Of a DNA stretch of 64,000 bases, positions 21,020-31,124 are shown one piece after another. The DNA lies in contig CM043958.1 of assembly GCA_014529385.2 (NCBI GenBank), forward strand, positions 81,589,525-81,653,524. Direction: 5' to 3'. The notes beneath the pieces are model-generated. The model did not search any database. It was not told the origin of the DNA and saw nothing but the letters and a program-made list of their open reading frames with translations. This DNA is from Adiantum capillus-veneris (taxonomy: Eukaryota > Streptophyta > Polypodiopsida > Polypodiales > Pteridaceae). Position numbers and translations under genes: made by a program. How positions within the stretch are numbered: the stretch's first letter is position 1; every line of letters starts with the position of its first letter.

Positions 21020-21452
21020 TTGGGTTCTCTTACGTTTTGAGAAGGCACGCCTGAGAAAGACGAAGGGAAAGGAGAGGCTTTTTCCAAAGCTTAGTATGTG
21101 ATACTACGAACCTTTCCAGATCTCTGAAAAGATCTCCTTCCAACTGAAACTGCCTCACACTTGGAGGATTCACAATGCACTCCATGTGAGTCTCTTGAAA
21201 CCTTTTAAAGGTGATGTGCCTGATGATGGGGAGCTTGATAAGCAACCCTAAGTGGAAGAAAATAAGGCAATCCTTGTTCCTGAACAGATTTTGGCACATA
21301 AGAACACAAAGAATAAAGGTAAAGTCCGAAGGCGGTTCTTGGTTAAATTCAAGAACTATCCTGCATTGGATGCGAAGTGGATGGAGGAGGAGGACCTAGC
21401 AGATACTCCTCAAATTGTGAAACTTTACCTCGGAACTTTTGGTTTAGCATAG
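21020..21452 (+). pseudogene. Integrase C-terminus and chromodomain of element B
   Basis: Continues element A's 5746-6207. After frame shifts near 21020 and 21140 and a TAA near 21250, the chromodomain is open at 21252-21452 (FLVKFKNYPALDAKWMEEED, then DTPQIVKLYL). The reading ends with TAG at 21450. It places B in the chromoviruses. Confidence 0.82.
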
Positions 21453-22036
21453 TCTACTCCAAATGGAACCCAGAATTCAGCTTGGCCGAAGATCTGGTGC
21501 AGTGGGATGCACAAGAGGGGAAAGCTCCTTTGTCAATAGATGCCTCGATTTTGATACTAGAGTCACTGATGTCTCTTTGAGCTTCAGGGATACTGAGAGC
21601 TGATAGTATTCTGCTGTATGACTTTATGAAACGGAATTCCTAAAAATGAAACTGATTTGTTCTTGACTTGTTTTTAAGTGCAGGAACTGATAGACAAAAT
21701 GACTGCAGCATTTTGGTCTAAATGATCTCGAACAGACATGGTTGCAATAGGGGTTAGTCAATCGGACATCTATGAGGTCCCAACTAGATCTAGATGCGAT
21801 TGCTAGCTACATTGCCGATAAATCATGGTCTAAGATCCGAATGAATGTTGAATGTCATGTGATGTCTGGTGATGTCCTATGATGTCGTGTGATGTGACTG
21901 TCGATTGGTACATGTGCTAGATGTGTGTTCCTAGTACGTAGGTACTAACAATCAGTGTCTGCTAAGATGGTTTATGGCCTCTATCTGTTTTGCAGGCGTA
22001 ATCGAGGGCGATTACAATGCTTTCAAGAGGGGGGTA
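21453..22036 (+). other. 3' non-coding region and polypurine tract of B
   Basis: No gene is seen. The stretch is colinear with A's 6208-6797 and contains a short TGATGTC-type direct repeat cluster near 21855-21895. The purine run TCAAGAGGGGGG at 22023-22034, followed by TA, abuts the 3' LTR and is the plus-strand primer. Confidence 0.75.
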
Positions 22037-22224
22037 TGTCACAAAGTGATGACGTGGCTGCCCGCTCTGCAGAAACCCTAACCATAATTCTGCCCTAACC
22101 CTAACCCTAACCTGCTGATTTGGCTGGCGGTGACACTGCTGACATGGCAGCCCGCGTTTTGCGGCGCAGATTGCGCTGGCAGCTCTTGACAGATTTTGGC
22201 ATTGCTTTTTCCTACGCTTTGGGG

Positions 22225-22277
<53 letters not shown>

Positions 22278-22695
22278 TCTTGCTTTGTTTTTAGCAAGAG
22301 AGAGAGAGAAAGCCTCTTTGCTCTATTTTGCAAGAGAGAGAGAGAGAGAGAGAAAATACTGCTTTATTTTTACAAGCTTTAAGCTTTTGATTTTCAACTT
22401 TTGGGGCTCTGCTTTTGGCAACCCTTGTAACCTTTAAATACACGGGTAGGCCTCTCACAACTCAGAGCATCTGGACGCAGAGTCTGAGTGTGAGCGCCTG
22501 CCCGCACTCTTATACTTTGAACACAGATTAATACAAAAAGAAATACCGAAAGGGGCACCAGTCTTTGGGGCCAATATCTCTAGGCACAGAGCTCCGCCGG
22601 GCCAGTGTCGAATAAATTGTGAACTGTGAACTGTTTTGAAGTGGTTATTGGTGCTGTCGTGATAGACATGACTTGGAGTGTCCAAGTCTGTTACA
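22037..22695 (+). repeat. 3' LTR of element B
   Basis: Begins TGTCACAAAGTGATGACGTGG and ends AAGTCTGTTACA, giving TG...CA ends. It contains a 49-bp GA tract (22227-22275), a second GA tract (22336-22353), telomere-like hexamers (22075-22112) and the core box (22539-22575). TSD TCCCA follows at 22696. Confidence 0.9.
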
Positions 22696-23337
22696 TCCCA
22701 TAGGTCTTGCACCGGGTAAAAAGCAATCTTACCTTTTTCCCTTGCCACTCCAATACCCGGTATTACCTCTTGCATTTGAGCAATCTACGAGAGCGTGAAG
22801 TCATCTCCAAGAAAGATACCAATCTTCTTAAGAGTTTGTCTCTTCTTCAAAGCCCTTCGCTTCCATGAAGGGGAAACGAAGGATAAGTACCCTTTCCTTT
22901 GAGGTTTCCCCCTTGCTTCCAGTTTACTTATTTCCCACTCTCCCAAGCCCTCATATACGTCGGCTCATTAACCCCCATCATAGTCATGTGTTCTTTTTAC
23001 CTATTCATCAACATTATCTTGGCCCCATGTAAGGCACGCACACGTCTCCTTTGCTCCTCTTCTAGTGTCAAGTTAATGATAGGGGGTGTGGGGGTTGTTT
23101 CCTTGTCTTTTCCTTTCTTGGCGATCTTGATCCATTTCTTGGCCTCGTTCGCTTTCTCTTGGGTCTTTGTAATAACATCCACCCCAAAAATCGTCATTCT
23201 TTGTGTTGCTTCTCCCCTTCTTTGATGGCCCGCACTTGTTCTTTAATCATGTTGAGTTCTTCAATTACTGAGGATTGAAGCTCTCCCTCTTCAAGTGTGT
23301 TTCATGATCGTACTTTTGCATCCTTCTTGAGTAACAT
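22696..23337 (-). pseudogene. LINE 5' part (possible ORF1 and ORF2 start)
   Basis: Upstream continuation of the LINE at 9065-9905. On the minus strand 22775-22696 reads EVIPGIGVAREKGKIAFYP and then PVQDLWD, meeting the endonuclease start in 15897-15936. Farther upstream, 23197-22997 reads VDVITKTQEKANEAKKWIK and INLTLEEEQRRRVRALHGA, a charged helix-rich stretch that could be ORF1. No known ORF1 domain could be named, so assignment rests on position and continuous target sequence. Confidence 0.45.
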
Positions 23338-23488
23338 GTATATAGGTGTTTCCACATTATGCATACAAGATTATTCCACATTTGTTTAGAATCTCAACAA
23401 TTATGAACCATACTATGCATATAGGTGTTCCCACATCATGCATACATGATTATTCCACACCTGTCTACGATCTCTGCAATTCAGAACA
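23338..23488. repeat. About 75-bp degenerate tandem duplication
   Basis: A unit containing ATATAGGTGTTTCCACATTA, GCATACA and GATTATTCCACA occurs twice in direct order (about 23338-23412 and 23413-23488) with several substitutions. It lies upstream of the LINE remnant and may be its 5' repeat. Confidence 0.7.
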
Positions 23489-24104
23489 CCATTTTCGAGT
23501 TTCTGTTTCTGCTTCTGAAAAATTCCTAAATTTCTGAATTTCTGAATTTCGCAAAATTTCTGCAAAATTCTTGAATTTCAGAATTTCCCAAAAAAAAAAT
23601 CAAAATTTCGACAGACAGGAGGGCACGACATGGGGGGTGGAGAGAGAGAGAGAGAGAGAGAGAGAGTTAAGTTCAACATCTTCAAGATAGATAAATATGA
23701 AAAAGCCTTTGACGTACAAACTAGACATGATGTGACAAATGTAGTGGGCAATGTGTCACACCAAGAGAAAGGGTAGATCAGTTATGAATCATGAGATGAC
23801 CTCAACATGGGGCACTCATGAAGCGCGCGCGCACGCACACACACACACACACACACACACAGAAATGACATGATATATTAACGTCTTTGAAAAAGGCCAA
23901 AATGACCTATGAGACCAAACCAATACAGACAGGAGAATCTGATACCATGTCTAGGTACAAAAAAGAGGGGGGATTTTTAAGTGAAACTAGAGGTGCTACT
24001 GATTGGACCATCTCCCTAGCTCCGATGCTCGATTTCAATGAGAGTACTGCAAGTGTGAGTATGAGCTGAGCTTTGCACTAGTGGCTGCTCCTCTGATTGT
24101 CTAG

Positions 24105-24148
<44 letters not shown>

Positions 24149-24344
24149 CATGAGAAGGGCCAAGATTCAAAAGCCTTGACAAGAATATATGTGCACACCA
24201 TTACGCAAATGCCATGGCATGTTGTAGGAATATGCCCCTCAACATAACAACAGTCAAGTTCCTCACTTAACCTAGAAAAGCATATACCATCTAATGTATG
24301 TACAGCAAAATGAACATTCAAAAAAGGGTGACTAGCCATTTTAC
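23489..24344. repeat. Intronic stretch with microsatellites (ELP4 intron 5 start)
   Basis: No gene is seen. It holds AAATTTCTG-like low-complexity sequence (23515-23600), GA repeats at 23641-23666, a GC/CA run at 23824-23862 and GA repeats at 24107-24147. It begins ELP4 intron 5 on the minus strand (donor GTAAAA at 24344-24339). Confidence 0.7.
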
Positions 24345-24414
24345 CTTGTCAAAGAATAATCCTTGAGGAGCGCACAAAGATTGTAAAACGATACGGCCCA
24401 TTTGTTGCTGAGGC
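24345..24414 (-). CDS. ELP4: ELP4 exon 5 (Elongator complex protein 4)
   Basis: 70 bp coding 23 residues. The acceptor TTCCAG ends at 24415 and the donor GTAAAA starts at 24344. The product includes GRIVLQSLCAPQG, the conserved ELP4 strand (G-R-I/V-x-IQSL-C-A-P in plant homologues, from general knowledge of the family). It starts with one base that completes AG from exon 4 to Arg, so the phase is exact, and it ends in phase 0. Without splicing a stop comes within nine codons of the donor. Remaining C-terminal exons are not found to the left; intron 5 is probably over 24 kb and leaves the window. Confidence 0.83.
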
Positions 24415-25762
24415 CTGGAAACAGGATAATTGCAACATCAAACACAAGAACACAAGCCATTCCGAACGTCGAATATCAAACTCAAGAGCACAAGCCATTC
24501 CAAACATCAACAACAAGATAAAAGTATATCTACTACAATATATTGCAAGGAAACTTAATGAGCTATCCCAGTTTATTCTCCTACTACACAAACCATGCAG
24601 CTAGCAGGTCAGTCAACACCAAAACATTCGCTCTATGAATAACAGGATGAATCAAAAGAGATAATAGCAACAAAGATTAAGGGCCTCAATTCACAGAGCG
24701 TCGAGCAGATAGACCCAGTAACACCAATTTCGAGAAATACTAGGTCCAAATAGAGCATGTTGAAACAAAAGATATGAATTCCAAAATGCAAAAAATAAAA
24801 AGACAGAAGAATCGTAACAAGAAAAACATTTCATCCATCAACAACCACACCATAGGCCTCTCGACATTTTAAGGAGAAGCAGCATTGAGAACCACAATAC
24901 AGAGCTTCAGACATATTCAAGGAGGAAAAACTAGCCACATAGGTAGGATTCAAAGAAACCAAGGATTGTAATAACTAAGGGACTGTTTCATATTATGATG
25001 ATTGAGGCACATCATTGTCCAATAAAAATCCACGCAGAGCTAATAAATTAAGCTAGAATATGAGAAATTTCCTGCTAATACTATTACATCTTGTACTAGT
25101 TCGTACTAGTTCAGGCCAACCTGCCATTTTGTTTCGTCAGAAACTACTCCACCTTTCCAAATTTCACAACCTGTATACTTCCAGTATTTGCACAAGAAAC
25201 AGCATGCTCCAATAAACAATGCAGGGAAGAAGAAACCTCATCAAAAGATGCAAAATAAGCTTGTGTACTCGTCTTGTAAGAGAAACTTCTCAGTGTCAAA
25301 CCTTGAAACAGACGAAGAAAAGCTCCAAGCTTGAAAGGTTGAATAGAAGACCTTGAATATTCATTATACAACCCATAGACCAAAAATAACAATCAATCTA
25401 ATTTTGCCTAAAATTTCCTAATATTGACACATCGTCAGCACAAACAACAATGTCTAACCATTACAAAGTTTACTCCCAGCCTTGGACAATTAGACAATCT
25501 ACCAGGATAAAAATGGAAACCCTCCCACAAAGCTGGATTGTTGACTTTTAAGATAATTAGTATGTTCTTATTGACTTGGATTCAGCTATCTGCTTGAACC
25601 ATCAATAAGAACGAAATTGATTGTACTCACCACAGAAACAGTTGAAAATGTGATCTTATCACCCATCATCAAAGCGCTTTAATTTAAATAAAGCTTGGTA
25701 GCACTCAAACAATTGCACTGCAAAACCATGACAGCCATCTCACACAACTATACACAGCATAC
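24415..25762 (-). other. ELP4: ELP4 intron 4 (1,348 bp)
   Basis: Bounded by donor AAG|GTATGC at 25762 and acceptor TTCCAG at 24415 on the minus strand. AT-rich, with no transposon recognised. Two exon-like stretches inside (25631-25676 and about 25144-25350) were tested and left out because splicing exon 4 directly to exon 5 keeps the ELP4 reading. Confidence 0.75.
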
Positions 25763-25919
25763 CTTAATAATCTTGTGCAAAAGTTTTGGCACCGTTCTTG
25801 CAGCTGTGTCAATGTCATCTCTGACTGAAAATTTACGCATTCGACATGCCCAGATGTTAAAAGTGCCCTCTCCACTTGCTTCCTCACGTCAAATGAATCG
25901 CAATACTCCTGCTTCACCC
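25763..25919 (-). CDS. ELP4: ELP4 exon 4
   Basis: 157 bp. Acceptor GAACAG ends at 25920, donor GTATGC starts at 25762. The product reads GVKQEYCDSFDVRKQVERAL, then LTSGHVECVN, then LTQLQERCQNFC. The S-F-D-x-R-K block is a hallmark of ELP4/PAXNEB, where it follows the R-I-A-W block of exon 3. It begins with two bases completing Gly from exon 3 and ends with AG, completed by G of exon 5. It encodes part of the RecA-like core used for Elp456 ring assembly. Confidence 0.85.
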
Positions 25920-25995
25920 CTGTTCATAGAATTATTATATCCTTAAAAAAATATCTGTTCTATATTATAAATGGAGAAACAAACACAACAATTAC
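25920..25995 (-). other. ELP4: ELP4 intron 3 (76 bp)
   Basis: Minus strand GTAATT...AACAG, a short GT-AG intron between exons 3 and 4 with an AT-rich body. It breaks a Gly codon after its first base. Confidence 0.82.
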
Positions 25996-26101
25996 CAAGT
26001 GACTGATTGAGCAACTTCTGCTGCTGAAGTCGGCGGTCTTCTAGAGACTGCTGCTCATTGATAAACTTGCGATATTGCCAAGCAATCCTCAAACCTCCTA
26101 C
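25996..26101 (-). CDS. ELP4: ELP4 exon 3
   Basis: 106 bp. Acceptor AATTAG ends at 26102, donor GTAATT starts at 25995. The product reads VGGLRIAWQYRKFINEQQSL and then a Gln-rich helix. L-R-I-A-W-Q-Y-R-K is the most recognisable ELP4 motif after the LGGG loop. Exon 2 ends and exon 3 begins in phase 0. Exon 3 lies 29.9 kb from exon 2, but strand, order and phase all fit one gene. Confidence 0.85.
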
Positions 26102-26194
26102 CTAATTGATCATTATCATAAGAAAGAACAAGGAAACGCAAAACTTACAACATGAATTACCGGACCATAATACAACCTTTGAACTCTTAACACC

Positions 26195-26888
26195 TCTCAC
26201 AAGACTAAAAGAGCCGAGCTATCAATAGGACTTAAGTCGAACGTTAACAAGGGCAATACGAGACCAACAAGTTTTCCCATCCAAGTTATTAACCCTTGCA
26301 CGAACAATACTACAAATGAAGGAAGCAAAATACTTCTAAACAGAAATAGATAAAGGTTATAATAGATCAGGGAAATGATGCATCTTGTCTGAATAAATCC
26401 AAACTCTTTCAAATTTAGCAGTTCAGGCAAAGCCCTTCTGTAAGAGGCTTGGATACCCAAGCAAGAAATCAACACAAAACGGAGTTCTGCCTTCCAGATG
26501 CATTGGCGCCCCTCTCGGTATTTCTTTCTTGATCGATGGTTCACAAAGTACAATAGCTGAAAGTCTGTTCTCTGCGATGCTCCCAAGCTTATCCGTCGGA
26601 GGAAGAGCCCTAACCACACTTATAAAGAGTACAAGGGGCCCCTAAACTGGGTGCCCCTTAGTTGCTTTTCACAGCCAAAAGCTGGGCGTCCAAAACCTCA
26701 CGCGAAAAACTCCCCTGCCTGGCCGTACGGACTGCCACATGGCAGTCCGTATTTTAACGTGCATTTTACAAAGGCTGCCACCAGCCCTTGCCCACGCAAT
26801 TTTTGAGCCTCACTTTATTTTAAATCGTTCAGCCTCTTTGAATGGGCCCTTTAAGGTCCATTTAAGGTCCACCATCACACTTGTGACA
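26195..26888 (-). repeat. 3' LTR of element F
   Basis: The right edge CACTTGTGACA lies next to the polypurine tract, so it is firm. The left edge TCTCACAAGAC is inferred from likeness to D's LTR. It carries the core box GGCGCCCCTCTCGGTATTTC (26510-26529). No ORF of note. Confidence 0.65.
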
Positions 26889-27379
26889 AAACCCCCTCTT
26901 GAAGGGCATAATCGCCGTCAATTACGCTTGTAAAACAAACAAAGTATAGAAACTAGCTCAGTAGACATTGAGCCTATGTACCCATGCACTAGACTACACA
27001 CATCTAGCACTTGCCCAAAGACGACCATCACTAAAGTCACATCACAATCACATCAATGATCATTCTCCCCATCGAGATCTCGTATACGAATTGTGATCAT
27101 TGTAACTAATTTAGCAATCACATCCAGACCGCGTTTATCTTTTCACGGATGTCTTGATCTCGTTACTATCACATTCACATCACGCGTCAGGTGAAACAAA
27201 TAAAATGCTGCAATCACTTCATCGTTTTGACGCATACTCAAACTATACACACATTAAAGAGCTCATGTAAGAAGTTCATTTCACGAATTCCCATTTCAAT
27301 GTACATCTTTTCGTAAAGTTATTCCACAGAATACTATCCGCCTGTCAGTAGACTCACAAATCTCATGGAGACATTAGTG

Positions 27380-27975
27380 GCTGCAAACCCTCCTTTACCT
27401 TGGCAAAAGCAATCTCCATATCTTGTGTGCATTGATCTGCTTCAAAAATCTTGTCCTTGGTGCACTAAACCTTTCTACCACCCTCAACAACCTCAAATGG
27501 CGCCTTCCCTGTAGACGTGTGAACAATGTCGTTGTAAGCCAACTCCAACAGAGGCAAATACTTCTCCCACTCAGTCTTGTTGTCAGAGAAGTACGAATTC
27601 AACAAGTCCAAAACCATTGAATTGGCTATCTTTGATTGCCCAACCATCTATGGATGAAACGACGATGAGAATTTAAGTTAAGTACCTATATTCTCCCACA
27701 CTGCTCTCCAAAACAAACTCGTGAATCTAGGGTCTCTATCTGACACTATAGAAGTAGGCATGCCATGTAGTCTAAAAATCTGTGAGAAATAGTTTCGCCG
27801 AGTGGTTGGCTTTCACTATCTTCTTTATTGGTAACAAGAACCTGCTTGTTGAATCTGTTGATTGTGGTCCAAATACCATCATGCCCACTCTGAGTCTTTG
27901 GAAGATCAATAAATGAAGTCCATCGTTATACTTTCCCAAGATCGATCAGGAATAGGTAAAGGCTGTAGGAGTCTT
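27380..27975 (-). pseudogene. Integrase fragment of element F
   Basis: Minus-strand pieces: QSGHDGIWT near 27890, [17 protein letters not shown] near 27725-27775 (second catalytic Asp), and GQSKIANSMVLDLL near 27600-27640, followed by LELAYNDIVHTSTGKAPFEV. Frame changes separate them. The domain order runs right to left, as expected for a minus element. The N-terminal half is cut off at 27975. Confidence 0.8.
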
Positions 27976-29850
27976 TGTCATAAACGGAAGCGCATAGCAA
28001 TATAGAATATATTTGGATAAATAGAACTTATCAGTTAACTGAAGCCAGAGGATATAGAGAGAAATAGATAGAGAGAGGGAGAGAGAGTGAGAAGATCGCC
28101 ACAGTACTAGGGACCAGAAGATGGGTTGGTCCCCCCACGTAATAGTATCTTTATTATTGAGGAGAAGTCTATACAACCACTTGAGGCGAACATATTACCA
28201 CGTTCGTTCTAGAATAAGACTTGGTTCCTGGAAGCTTCGACTTCCTATTCCTAGGGCAAAACCCTATTCCAAAGGAACTTCCGTTCCTTAATCCAAATCC
28301 TCGAGAATCAAGGGTCTCGCCTCTGGATCTCACCTTCCAGACTCACGGCATGGCATCCCTGCAACTCTTTTCCGACTCTGTTTCCAGAGTCCTCTTCCTG
28401 CAGAATAACTCTGCTTTCGTGGACACGGAGTCCTTCCCTTGGGAATTTCAACTTCCGGATCACATCTCGAAAGTCTACCACTCTTGGATTCGTGGATCTA
28501 CTTCCCAAACTCGGGTACAAAACCCTTGGGCTGATCTAGCTCTAATTCCTCAGAGCGCTTTCTCCTGCAGAGGCTCATGCCTTCCTCAGCTCCTATTCCC
28601 TCACTAAGAGGAAGTACACATGCAAACAAATACTTAGAGATCATAACATGAAAATCGTTACCTTCAAAGTCTCGACGCTTGAAACGCAACTCGGTTCTCA
28701 AAAAGCAATTCCCCGGAAGAGATTTCTACATAGAAAATCCTCTCTTCCAATCCTACACACATAAGAGGTGTGTTCCCGGGTTCCTTCTCGTAAATCAGCC
28801 CCGTCTACGACGTTTATGGGCTAGAAACAGAGAAAAAACAGCAGCTTGTCGCGATGGAAACACGCTCCATAGGCACTTCTTTCCGAGGGAACTCGCGCAC
28901 TTGGTCTTGGCCACATCTGGTACACTTGGGGCAGCCATGGGCAACGTCTTCTTTGCGGCTGAAATCTGTAGCAGCATCTTCTCCTTGCAAAAACTGGTCT
29001 TCCCTTTGGGAGAGGGTGTGTGATGCTTTTATAGCTCCGTCGCCACGGCAAAGATAGCAGAGCACAATTGCCCACGTAGAGATCGCAGCCCGGTTTTTTT
29101 TTTTTTGGGGGGGGGGGGGGGGCTCTTTTGCCAAAAAAAGAGAGAGAAAAATCGCTGGCTGGTTTTTACTGCTTTATTTAATCATAGGCTGCCTACTTAT
29201 TAAGTGGGCGGCCGGTCACCTTTTAAAAATGGTCTGAATATGTCCAAAAACTCAATAAAACCTTGTAAGTTAAAAACAATGCTTTCACAGCACTTCCTAG
29301 GCGTCCCTGGATGCAATCACATGCACGGTTGCAATGCAAACATAGACTTCCTCGCGGGAAAGCATCTGCTTTCCCGCAAAGCAAACCCACTTTCTCAAAA
29401 AGCATCTGTTTTTCCTTAAAGTTTTCTATGAACCCATCTTCATTCAAGTGCTTGTTTTTCCTTGTGCACAATTCTAACACGGTTCGGAATTTCCTCTCGA
29501 CTATGGATATCCCCTTTCCGATGCACCCCTCACCCACCTTGTGACGCATCAGGAATACCCATCACCTAGTTCTTTCCTACCGAACTTACGGTACAATCCC
29601 CTTCGCGATGCTCTATGTCACCCATCCTATGACGCATCAGATATGTCCATTCCCAGACGGTCGCATACTTCTTCCGGATGCTCCCTGTCACCCATCCGAT
29701 GTGACGCATCAAAAGTACCCGTTCATAGTGGCCTTACAGATATTCCCATTCACAGTGCTCCCGTCATTACTTTGAATGATGTACTAGGAATACTCTGTAC
29801 TTGGATGTCTCCAGTGAGAAAAACCCTCTCACTTAAAATTCAATAATTCA
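27976..29850 (-). repeat. H-type LTR-like sequence, minus orientation
   Basis: No gene is supported. The part 29139-29345 is the reverse complement of 49785-50035 (shared blocks TTCCTCGCGGGAAAGC, CTTATTAAGTGG and GCAATGCAAACA), so the two are copies of one LTR family in opposite directions. A minus-strand TATAAAA-like site lies near 29025. Also present are a T13/G16 run (29094-29122) and three copies of a GATGC...GACGCATCA unit (29519-29712). Edges are uncertain. Confidence 0.5.
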
Positions 29851-29935
29851 TTTATAATTATTTTTCTTGGTGTTCCAAGCGAGAAAACCCTCTCACTTAT
29901 AAATCCAATAATTCATTTAAAATTATTTTCCTGTC
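29812..29935. repeat. About 70-bp tandem duplication
   Basis: The block AACCCTCTCACTTA followed by CCAATAATTCATTTA occurs twice (29812-29870 and 29883-29935) with few differences, at the outer edge of the H-type sequence. Confidence 0.75.
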
Positions 29936-30726
29936 AGATAAAGCCAATTTAGTAACATCCCTCTTCACTTATAAACAGTTGTCCTCAATTATAGAGGTCC
30001 AACTGAACTGCCGGGGAGAAACCGAAAAAATTCCAAATCTTGCTCAATGATGAATTGAGCTAGTCCTTTCTCAAAAGAGAACTTAAAAATTAAATTAAAC
30101 AAAAATTCAGTAATTCAAAACTTACCTTACCGGTTCATGTCCTTCCTCTAGTACCTCGAGGATATCCTTCACTAATTATCAAACTTATGAGAGATGAAAG
30201 AACTCGTCATTCGTGTCTTTCCAACAGATCCTAGGACTGCTCGCAAAATCTTAAGCAGATAAAATTCTAGCTAGACCATTCTGTGAACATAAGTTCAAAC
30301 TCAGCCCACTTAAGGGCGAACCCGCTGTAGATCTCAATGATGTTCTTCCATATGGGGATAAGGTAATTCTTACCATTTTAAAGCGGTTGGCGAGTTATAC
30401 TCTTACAACATAATAGTTCGAATTTATTCTAGCAGCGTGTAAATGCTACTTGACCTGCTCATGGAGAAACATATACCGCAACCAAAAGTTGCTATTGTAT
30501 TGGTAAAGCACATAGCGTACTCAATGATCAACGACCATCAAAAAACCTCTTCTCCGTCAAATTTCTTTTACCGAACACACCTCAAATAGAGATTCTCGTG
30601 TCGGAATATCCTTGCGCGCAAAAAGGGGCTCAAAAGAGTATAACAAACTCCCATCCAGTTCCTGTGGTTCATCTCATTCCGTTCATCAGAAAAAAATTCA
30701 ACTAATAGATGACCTACCTTGGCATA
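29936..30726. other. Unassigned stretch beside element G
   Basis: No gene or known domain is seen. It is AT-rich with a few CTCACTT motifs. With 37263-38589 it formed one sequence before G inserted, judged from the GCATA duplication at both edges of G, so it is probably part of the old gypsy element K. Confidence 0.4.
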
Positions 30727-31110
30727 TGAAACGAACGAGGAGAAAGGATCTCCTGACCACACGGACCGCCTACAGATGCGTGTCGAACGAACCACCCGAC
30801 CATAGCCACCATCCGGCAGCTCCCCCATGCTGGGGCCAACGTCCGAGGATATAGGCATGCACCTGTAAGACCGGACATCCCATACCATCCGGCCTCACCT
30901 CCTCGAGGTGACCTCGCGCACTCCTAGCCTCGCGGGCTAACCACTGGCACTCTGTCAGTGGGGTCGATAACTGCAAATGAGGCCTTGGCCTCCCTTTTAT
31001 AATAATGGCCGGCCACACTAGCTGGGTTCGCACTACGTCCGCCCGGACACTGGACGCCCATCCTGACGGCATCTGGGCTAGATCCCCTCTCCTGTGAGCG
31101 GGACATAACA
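30727..31110 (-). repeat. 3' LTR of element G
   Basis: 384 bp, TGAAACG...GACATAACA on the plus strand. The TATA-like TTTATAATAATGG near 30995 sits in the middle. It lacks the core box shared by the other LTR families. GCATA precedes it. Confidence 0.92.
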
Positions 31111-31124
31111 TACTTCCCCCCTTA
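31111..31124 (-). promoter_or_regulatory. Polypurine tract of element G
   Basis: On the minus strand TTAAGGGGGGAAGTA directly precedes TGTTATGTCCC, the start of the 3' LTR. This is the expected plus-strand primer. Confidence 0.82.

Larger units (their letters stand above)
15937..22695 (+). mobile_element. Ty3/gypsy chromovirus B, both LTRs (TSD TCCCA)
   Basis: Full structure: 5' LTR 15937-16622, iMet primer site, gag, protease, RT, RNase H, integrase, chromodomain, polypurine tract, 3' LTR 22037-22695. The 5-bp duplication TCCCA lies at 15932-15936 and 22696-22700. It is the complete relative of element A. Frameshifts in gag, RT, RNase H and integrase make it non-functional, though its ends are intact. 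The two LTRs differ in length (686 and 659 bp), mainly through different numbers of CCCTAA and GA repeats. Confidence 0.92.
26195..27975 (-). mobile_element. Fragment of Ty3/gypsy element F
   Basis: 3' LTR (26195-26888), polypurine tract (minus strand TTCAAGAGGGGG, about 26892-26903) and about 0.9 kb of internal sequence ending in integrase. It breaks off at about 27975. It lies 93 bp upstream of ELP4 exon 3 within intron 2. Confidence 0.75.

Noticed and set aside
22120-22437. Arg-Glu repeat protein
   Set aside because: Translation of GA microsatellites in B's 3' LTR; the same holds for readings over 40165-40497, 47250-47400 and 50066-50302.
25144-25392. 82-codon minus-strand reading in ELP4 intron 4
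   Set aside because: No acceptor in frame at its start except a weak one, and it would push away the clear exon 5. No ELP4 motif.
25631-25676. A 46-bp exon-like piece of ELP4 with AG and GT borders in matching phase
   Set aside because: Splicing exon 4 directly to 24414 keeps phase and gives the expected GRIVLQSLCAP block; the extra 15 residues have no counterpart known to me.
28221-28607. 128-codon plus-strand ORF
   Set aside because: It lies in H-type LTR sequence oriented the other way, has no motif and no conserved partner in the copy at 48.9-50.3 kb.
29515-29725. GATGC...GACGCATCA units as a regulatory operator array
   Set aside because: They occur inside degenerate LTR-like sequence with only three imperfect units; better taken as LTR sub-repeats.
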